Of a stretch of 20,382 bases of DNA, positions 1-5,539 are shown one piece after another. The position numbers were made by a program, and so were the translations under genes. A model generated the notes under the pieces. The model saw nothing but the letters and a program-made list of their open reading frames with translations. It had not been told where the DNA came from and did no database searches. The stretch covers positions 1 through 20,382 of the forward strand of contig CAJTND010000021.1 in assembly GCA_910577995.1 (NCBI GenBank), read 5' to 3'. This DNA comes from an uncultured Christensenella sp. (GTDB taxonomy: Bacteria; Bacillota; Clostridia; Christensenellales; Pumilibacteraceae). The stretch's first letter is position 1, and each line of letters starts with the position of its first letter.

Positions 1-27
1 TTCCCCCGAGAGGGGGAAGCGACGGCG
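1..27. repeat. Dispersed C-run/G-run repeat, copy 1
   Basis: The segment has TTCCCCC and GGGGGAA arms around a 4-base centre, followed by GCGACGGCG. It matches positions 268-294 at 26 of 27 bases. It is cut by the window edge, so its true left end is unknown. Downstream (about 28-90) is non-coding DNA with a CTCTGTCGCTCAGAG-like inverted repeat. Confidence 0.7.
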
Positions 28-129
28 TGTCGGAAGTAAGAAGATAAGACTCTTCTCTGTCGCTCAGAGTGACAAAATAAGCGTGACAACATGTAACGAC
101 TTCACCGCCCCCGACGGTACAACACGTGC

Positions 130-187
130 ACCCTCTTTGCCGCCCCCTTTTGGGGGAGGTGTCGGCGAAGCCGACGGAGGGGGCTTT
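130..187. repeat. Dispersed hairpin-rich repeat (left copy)
   Basis: The segment contains a CCCCC-TTTT-GGGGG hairpin followed by GTCGGC-GAA-GCCGAC, a second perfect hairpin, and a further G run. Positions 130-173 match 20339-20382 at the other end of the window at 43 of 44 bases in the same orientation. It has no coding signal I trust; short open frames across it have no ribosome site. I recall similar elements scattered through gut Clostridia genomes, function unknown. Confidence 0.75.
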
Positions 188-267
188 ACGGTAAAGCAAA
201 AATATAGTAGCATATCGCACGTTACAATAAAGCCCCTATCGGTTTTTTCGCAACGCTCAAAAACCAC

Positions 268-294
268 TTCCCCCGATAGGGGGAAGCGACGGCG
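268..294. repeat. Dispersed C-run/G-run repeat, copy 2
   Basis: This is the second copy of the 1-27 element (26/27 identical), with arms TTCCCCC and GGGGGAA. A partly inverted match (CCCCTATCGG against CCGATAGGGG) lies just upstream near 234-245, so 130-300 may be one composite element. The stretch 1-603 holds only these repeats, the hairpin at 375-410 and the operon A promoter and leader; I see no gene in it. Confidence 0.7.
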
Positions 295-374
295 CGACAC
301 GTGAAAAAACGTCGTCTACATCATCGTTGTTACGGCGCGACACGAGTAAAAGCCCTTACCGATGCGGTGTTTTA

Positions 375-410
375 GTCTAAAAATAGACACTTTTTGTAAA
401 AGTCTATTTT
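375..410. other. Overlapping inverted repeats upstream of operon A
   Basis: Two mutually exclusive stems share the same bases: GTCTA-AAAA-TAGAC (375-388), and AAAATAGAC (380-388) pairing with GTCTATTTT (402-410) across a 13-base loop. The second ends in four T. It may be a weak terminator for an upstream transcript or a regulatory site; it lies about 55 bases upstream of the -35 element. Confidence 0.4.
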
Positions 411-426
411 AAGGCGGCGCGTAACG

Positions 427-495
427 AAAATGCAATATTATGGCGTTTTTATGTAAATTTTGCAATTTACAATTTTCGCGGGCGTGTGCTATAAT
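427..495 (+). promoter_or_regulatory. Operon A promoter with two TGCAAT boxes
   Basis: The -35 is TTTACA (466-471, one mismatch to consensus) and the -10 is TATAAT (490-495) with an extended TGC just before it; the spacer is 18 bases. A TGCAAT box at 461-466 abuts the -35, and an upstream box lies at 431-436 within AAAATGCAATA (427-437). The same 11-mer and the same -35-proximal block occur before uxuA (11562-11601). I infer a shared activator site; the -10/-35 assignment itself is strong. Confidence 0.75.
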
Positions 496-536
496 TCGGG
501 TACATTATAGGGTATGCCCGACCGTGCGTGGACGCG

Positions 537-584
537 AAAGGTGGGTGTACACCCACCTTTTCTTATATGTATCATATAAGAAAA
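537..584 (+). terminator. Leader hairpins, possible attenuator of operon A
   Basis: Positions 537-560 form a perfect 24-base palindrome (GGTGGGTG and CACCCACC core) followed by TTTTCTT, as in an intrinsic terminator. An immediately following AT-rich hairpin uses CTTATATG (562-569) and CATATAAG (573-580), and its extended arms compete for the T run. Both lie between the promoter (about +35 onwards) and the first start codon at 619. This could be a conditional terminator or an operator palindrome. No known riboswitch is recognised. Confidence 0.45.
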
Positions 585-618
585 AACATTATAAAAAATC
601 CAAATGGCGGAGAAAGTG

Positions 619-1131
619 ATGGACATCAAAGAGTACTTCAAAAACTTTTTCAAGACACGGTGGATAGGTTGGTACTTATGCCTTTGCGCCGTACCGTTGA
701 TGCTGATAGGAAATATCGTATACCGCGTATCGTATTCCGATATGGATATGCAGCGTTTTTTTTCAGTTGAGGCATACGCGGTCTTATTTGTAGCGATCGT
801 GCTTGTCTTGGCGATATCGCTGCTAAGACCCGTTGAGAAATGGGCGCCGATAGTAGCGTTTGCATTGACGCTGTGCTCGTTCTGCCTGTTCGTAAACGGT
901 ACTTACATGTATTTATCGTCGGTGTTCTTCGGCGGCGTCACCGCGGAGGCTTTGGCGTCGCTCAATGCGGGCTTTGTGGCGACTATCGTATTCCAGCTCC
1001 TTGCGATGATAGTTTCGCTGGTCGCGCTGTTCCTTCCGCATGAGAAAAAGCAAAAGACCGACGACAGGATAATAGAGTCAGCCGACACCGTAAAAGCGAC
1101 GGTCGGCGAAGAAACCACGGAGGGGCTGTAA
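619..1131 (+). CDS. Small four-helix membrane protein, unknown function
   Basis: This is a 170-residue hydrophobic protein that I do not recognise as a named family. Four membrane segments are apparent at about residues 16-36, 50-70, 75-102 and 113-139, with a basic N-terminus and a charged 30-residue C-terminal tail, so both ends probably face the cytoplasm. I chose the ATG at 619 because GGAG (609-612) lies six bases upstream; the in-frame ATG at 604 has no ribosome site and overlaps that element. It is the first gene of operon A, and its stop overlaps the start of the GH3 gene by one base (TAATG), so the two are probably translationally coupled. The context suggests an accessory or partner of the membrane-anchored GH3, but this is inference. 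Confidence 0.8.
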   Translation: MDIKEYFKNFFKTRWIGWYLCLCAVPLMLIGNIVYRVSYSDMDMQRFFSVEAYAVLFVAIVLVLAISLLRPVEKWAPIVAFALTLCSFCLFVNGTYMYLSSVFFGGVTAEALASLNAGFVATIVFQLLAMIVSLVALFLPHEKKQKTDDRIIESADTVKATVGEETTEGL

Positions 1132-4100
1132 TGAAGTTCTTTGACGCTTTGAGAAAGCACAGCAAGAAGATAGACCTTACGGTCAAGATCTGCGCTGCGG
1201 TCTTGACTTTCGTATTCGCGATAATCGCGACGGCGCACCCGATAATGTTCGAGAACTCCGCCGCCATCAACCGCGCGTTCAACGTTCAGACGACGCGTCA
1301 GGAAACGATAGAGACCGACGAGGAGATCGACTCCGAATACTTCAAGTCGGAGCATACGAGCGTTGCGTCGGTGCGTCAAGCCGGACTCGACATGATAGAA
1401 GAAGTCATGTCCGAGGGCGCGACGCTGCTCAAAAACGACAACAACGCGCTGCCGCTCGCCAAGGGCTCTAAGGTCGCGTTTTACAGCGCGTCGTCGGTAG
1501 AGCCTGTCATTGCCGGCACGGGCTCGTCCGGGACGTCCAACTCGCCGAGCGGCGACAGTATCGACGCGACGACCTTTAAGGACGCTTTCGAGGCGGAAGA
1601 AATGGTCGTCAATGCCGAGCTGTGGAAATTCTACAACAGCAACAAAACCAAGTATCTCCGCAAAAAGAGCGGACCGTGGGGCGCGTACTTCTCCATAAGC
1701 GACGCGCCGTGGACGGAGATCCCCGCCACCGTCAAGTACGCGCAGACCGACGCGGCTATATTCGTGCTTTCCCGCAGAAGCGGCGAGGGCAACGATATGG
1801 GCTCGTACTACGGCAACGACATGGTCAAGGACAGATGGGGCATCACCAACGACATGACCGCGGGCAACTACCTCGCGCTTTCGCCCAACGAGCTCAGCGT
1901 GCTCAAAGGACTTAAAGAGCAGAAAGAAGCGGGCAAGGTCGGCAGCATCATAGTGCTTATGAACTCCGCCAATCCCGTACAGTGCGACTTTGCCGACGAT
2001 CCCGCGCTCGGCGTGGACGCGCTCATGTGGTGCGGCAACCTCGGCGAAACGGGCGCGGCGGCGATAGCCAAGCTCATGTCGGGCAGTATCGCGCCGAGCG
2101 GCAGGCTCTCCGACACGTTCTTCAAGTACCACCACAAAAACCCCGTCAATGCCAACTTCGGCATAGACATGTACCACTCCAAGGAATGGATGGAGCACGT
2201 CCCCGTCGACTGGCGCACCCAAGCCGCCGCCGATCCGAGCGACGCCGCTATGAAAGCCAACATGATCAAGAACTCGCGCAGCACGGTCTACGCCGAGGGC
2301 ATATACGTCGGCTACCGCTATACCGAAACGCGCTACGAGGACAGCGTCATGGGCACGGCTAACACGGGCGACTTCGATTACTACGACACCGTTTCTTACC
2401 CGTTCGGCTACGGTCTTTCGTACACGAGCTTTGCGTATTCCGACTTCAAGGTCGAGCGTATCAATCAGACCGCGGGCATGGAAGACAGCGAGTACGAGAT
2501 AACGCTCAAAGTCACCAACACGGGCAACATCGCCGCCAAAGAGGTGGTGCAGATATACCTTCAAAAGCCCTACACCGAGCACGACGTTTATGCCGAGATA
2601 GAAAAAGCCTCCGTCGAGCTTGTCGCGTTTGAAAAGACCGACGTGCTCGAACCGGGCGAATCCGTCACCATCAAGACGACGGTCAAAGAGCGCGAGCTGT
2701 CCTGCTACGACTCCAAGGTCGCGGGCACGTACATCCTTGAAGCCGGCAACTATTACTTTACGGTCGGCAAGGACGCGCACGACGCCGTCAACAACATCCT
2801 CAAAGCCAAGAGCGGCAGCTACGAGACCGTCGCCGAGGGCAACAGCGGCAAGGGCGTTCCGTCGCTCGCGTCGCTCGTCAAGATCGGCAAGGACGACTAC
2901 AACAAATATTCGGTGAGCAACAAGGCGCGCGACAAAGGCGTTACGTCGATCCCGACCAAGATCGAAAACCAATTCGACGCGGCGGACATCAGGTACTACG
3001 AGGGCGCTGTTTCCGACGATTTCCGTTACATAACGCGTTCGGACTGGGAAGGCACCGTCAAGTACGGCTTCGACGAAAACGGCAACAAGCTTAATACGCA
3101 GGTCCGCGTCACCGTCACCGATGCGATGTACGAGGACAGAAAAGACGCGATGGCAGATCCCGAGCCCGACGACGGAGTGTATCCGACGATGGGCGAGAAC
3201 GACGCGGAAACGCATCTCAACCTCATCGATCTCCGCGTGTACGCCGATGACGACGACGATCCGACCAACGACGTACGCGTCGCTTACAACGATCCGCTGT
3301 GGGATAAGCTTCTCGACCAGGTCTCATGGGAAGAGCTTACGTACCTGCTCAGCGAGGGCTGGCGTCTTACCCGCGGTATCGCGAGCATCAACAAGCCCGA
3401 TACCATCGACTTCAACGGTTCCGTCGGTCTTGTGTGCTCGTACAGCGTCAGCGAAAAGAACAACAGAGGTCTTGCGGTCAGCACCAAAGACCCCGACAGG
3501 CAGAAGCTTATCGGCTACTATTCGAGCAACGGCATCGCCGCGTCGACTTTCAACAAAGAGCTCGTGCGCCGCTACGGCGAGCAGTGGGGCGAGGACAGCC
3601 TGTGGAGCGGCAGTAACGGTCTGTACGGCATGGGACTCAACCTCCACCGCAGCGCTTACGGCGGACGCAACTTCGAGTATTTCAGCGAGGACCCGTATCT
3701 CATGGGCATGATAGCCGCGCAAATGGTCATCGGCTCGGAGTCCAAGGGCATGTACTGCTATCTCAAACACTGCGTGCTCAACGAGCAGGAGACCTACCGC
3801 ATAGGCGGTTACTGCTGGCTGACCGAGCAGACCATACGCGAGATCTACCTCAAACCCTTCCAGATCGCGATCGAGGACGGCGGTGCAAGCTGCGTCATGA
3901 CCGCAGAGCCGGCTATCGGCGTGCGTTGGAGCGGTCAGCAGGGCTTTGTGCAAACGGTATTGCGCAACGAGTTCGGCATGACGGGCATAGCCGTATCCGA
4001 CTACACGCGCGACGTCGACGGCAACAACCTCAAAGCGCTCCTCGCGGGCAGCGACCTGCCCGACGGCACGATCAACGACCTGTTCGACAACATCAGCGGC

Positions 4101-4373
4101 ACGGACGGCTACGGCGAGCTCGCAACGGCGATGCGCGAATCCGCTCACAGGATATGCTACACCGTCGTACACAGCAACGCCATGAACGGCATGACCGCAA
4201 ACACGCGCATAATAGTGCTCACGCCCGCGTGGATGACCGCTATGAACGCGCTGTTGATAACCTTTACGATACTGTTCGTACTGTCGACGACCGCGCTCGT
4301 GCTGTGGGTTGCGTTCGGCGTTGTAGACGGCATACTGTCCAAGCGCAAGCAGTCGAACGAAAGGACGGAATGA
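1131..4373 (+). CDS. Membrane-anchored, domain-permuted GH3 glycosidase (beta-glucosidase-like)
   Basis: The 1080-residue protein has reversed GH3 domain order. After a membrane helix (about 17-36) comes the GH3 C-terminal alpha/beta domain (85-420; EGATLLKN at 95-102; probable acid/base E219 in SGEGND), then an Fn3-like domain (about 437-545), a linker with an acidic DDDDD stretch (706-710), and then the GH3 barrel (about 725-1010). The barrel shows the NLHRSAYGGRNFEYFSEDP region (837-855), KH (879-880) and the nucleophile D957 in VSDY. A second helix (about 1037-1064) ends in a basic tail, so both termini should be cytoplasmic and the catalytic part outside. C-to-N ordered GH3 enzymes are known from Ruminococcus albus and Butyrivibrio; helices at both ends seem unusual. 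The likely activity is exo-beta-glucosidase; the exact sugar is unknown. It is coupled to the preceding gene by overlap, and its stop overlaps the next start (ATGATG). Confidence 0.9.
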   Translation: MKFFDALRKHSKKIDLTVKICAAVLTFVFAIIATAHPIMFENSAAINRAFNVQTTRQETIETDEEIDSEYFKSEHTSVASVRQAGLDMIEEVMSEGATLLKNDNNALPLAKGSKVAFYSASSVEPVIAGTGSSGTSNSPSGDSIDATTFKDAFEAEEMVVNAELWKFYNSNKTKYLRKKSGPWGAYFSISDAPWTEIPATVKYAQTDAAIFVLSRRSGEGNDMGSYYGNDMVKDRWGITNDMTAGNYLALSPNELSVLKGLKEQKEAGKVGSIIVLMNSANPVQCDFADDPALGVDALMWCGNLGETGAAAIAKLMSGSIAPSGRLSDTFFKYHHKNPVNANFGIDMYHSKEWMEHVPVDWRTQAAADPSDAAMKANMIKNSRSTVYAEGIYVGYRYTETRYEDSVMGTANTGDFDYYDTVSYPFGYGLSYTSFAYSDFKVERINQTAGMEDSEYEITLKVTNTGNIAAKEVVQIYLQKPYTEHDVYAEIEKASVELVAFEKTDVLEPGESVTIKTTVKERELSCYDSKVAGTYILEAGNYYFTVGKDAHDAVNNILKAKSGSYETVAEGNSGKGVPSLASLVKIGKDDYNKYSVSNKARDKGVTSIPTKIENQFDAADIRYYEGAVSDDFRYITRSDWEGTVKYGFDENGNKLNTQVRVTVTDAMYEDRKDAMADPEPDDGVYPTMGENDAETHLNLIDLRVYADDDDDPTNDVRVAYNDPLWDKLLDQVSWEELTYLLSEGWRLTRGIASINKPDTIDFNGSVGLVCSYSVSEKNNRGLAVSTKDPDRQKLIGYYSSNGIAASTFNKELVRRYGEQWGEDSLWSGSNGLYGMGLNLHRSAYGGRNFEYFSEDPYLMGMIAAQMVIGSESKGMYCYLKHCVLNEQETYRIGGYCWLTEQTIREIYLKPFQIAIEDGGASCVMTAEPAIGVRWSGQQGFVQTVLRNEFGMTGIAVSDYTRDVDGNNLKALLAGSDLPDGTINDLFDNISGTDGYGELATAMRESAHRICYTVVHSNAMNGMTANTRIIVLTPAWMTAMNALLITFTILFVLSTTALVLWVAFGVVDGILSKRKQSNERTE

Positions 4374-5521
4374 TGAGCGGCAGGCTGATAAGCGCGGCGG
4401 CTGTCGTTACCGCAATGTCGATGACGTTTGCGGTAACGGGCTGTGCGCTCAAACCGACGCCGCCTCCGCCTCCGACAGAGCTTACTATTTCCGCGACGGA
4501 GCTTACGCTCAAATCAGGCGAGAGCAAAACGCTCACTGCGAATGCGGACGACGTTATGTGGCTGTCGGGCAACGACAATATCGCAAAGGTGAACGACGGC
4601 GTCGTAACAGCCGTCGCGGTCGGCAAAACGACGATATACGCGATAAGCGGCGACGACGAGGCGAGCTGTGCGGTCACCGTTACTTACGACTACGGCACAG
4701 ACGATCCCGACCTTATCAAGGACGGATACAAGCTGATATGGCACGACGAGTTCGACGGCGACGCGCTCAATATGGATAATTGGAGCTACCAAACGGGCAC
4801 GCGCGACAACTACGGCGGCAATCAAGGTCCTGCCGACTGGGGCAACAACGAGCAGCAGTACTACTCCGAGGACAATATCACAGTCAAGGACGGCGTGATG
4901 ACCGTCACCGCCAAGAAGGAATCGGAAAAGGTCGGCGGCAAGTGGTACACCTCCGGACGTATCACGTCGCGCGGCAAGTTCAATTTCACTTTCGGCTATA
5001 TCGAGGCAAAGATCAAAGCCCCGCGCGGCGACGGCATGTGGCCCGCGTTCTGGATGCTTCCGCAGCCGCCCTCGACCGACAGCTCGCATAACGAGTACGG
5101 CGGTTGGGCGCGCAACGGCGAGATAGACATCATGGAGATAAAGGGCAGACTGCCCGATCAGTACGGTGCGGCTCTGCATTTCGGCGACAACTATCCGAAA
5201 AACGATTCCGCCGGCAGTACCATCGAGCTCGAAACGCCCGTCGACGAATGGCATACCTACGGCCTCGAATGGACCGCGGATCAGATCACATGGTACGCGG
5301 ACGGCAAGGCGGCGCACACCGTCAAGTCCTCGCGGTGGTGGACGGCGGCAGTCAGCCCGTCCGAGCTCAACCCCGCCGCGCCCTTCGACAAACCGTTCTA
5401 TGTCCTGTTCAACCTCGCGGTCGGCGGCAAGTACGACGGCGGGATAAAACCGCCCGACAGCTTCACGAGCGCGGCTATGACAGTCGACTATGTGCGAGTG
5501 TATCAACCAATAGTAAAATAA
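4373..5521 (+). CDS. GH16 lipoprotein, laminarinase-like endo-beta-glucanase
   Basis: The protein has 382 residues. The N-terminus is a lipoprotein signal with lipobox VTGC (acylated Cys24), followed by a proline-rich spacer, a bacterial Ig-like (Big2) domain at about 36-104 and a GH16 jelly-roll catalytic domain at about 118-380. The active-site motif is GEIDIME, giving nucleophile E250, D252 and acid/base E255. The E-x-D-x-x-E spacing is the beta-bulge form found in laminarinases and agarases rather than lichenases. It should be tethered to the outer face of the membrane, where it cuts a polymer internally (beta-1,3-glucan most likely, not proven) and feeds oligosaccharides to the GH3 enzyme. 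I chose the second ATG of ATGATG because AAGGAC (4361-4366) is then six bases away; the alternative at 4370 changes the protein by one residue. Confidence 0.9.
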   Translation: MSGRLISAAAVVTAMSMTFAVTGCALKPTPPPPPTELTISATELTLKSGESKTLTANADDVMWLSGNDNIAKVNDGVVTAVAVGKTTIYAISGDDEASCAVTVTYDYGTDDPDLIKDGYKLIWHDEFDGDALNMDNWSYQTGTRDNYGGNQGPADWGNNEQQYYSEDNITVKDGVMTVTAKKESEKVGGKWYTSGRITSRGKFNFTFGYIEAKIKAPRGDGMWPAFWMLPQPPSTDSSHNEYGGWARNGEIDIMEIKGRLPDQYGAALHFGDNYPKNDSAGSTIELETPVDEWHTYGLEWTADQITWYADGKAAHTVKSSRWWTAAVSPSELNPAAPFDKPFYVLFNLAVGGKYDGGIKPPDSFTSAAMTVDYVRVYQPIVK

Positions 5522-5539
5522 AACCCGAGGAGGTCAAAA

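Noticed and set aside
130..300. A CRISPR array suggested by repeated C-run/G-run units at both ends
   Set aside because: Units are few, irregularly spaced and internally palindromic, without uniform spacers or any cas gene.
64..304. Short open frames on both strands within the left repeat region
   Set aside because: They run through hairpin-rich repeats, lack ribosome sites and encode low-complexity proline/glycine-rich peptides.
903..3215. A 770-residue open frame antisense to the GH3 gene
   Set aside because: It arises from GC-rich codon bias on the coding strand, has no ribosome site and low-complexity Arg/Val-rich content, while the plus strand encodes a clear GH3.
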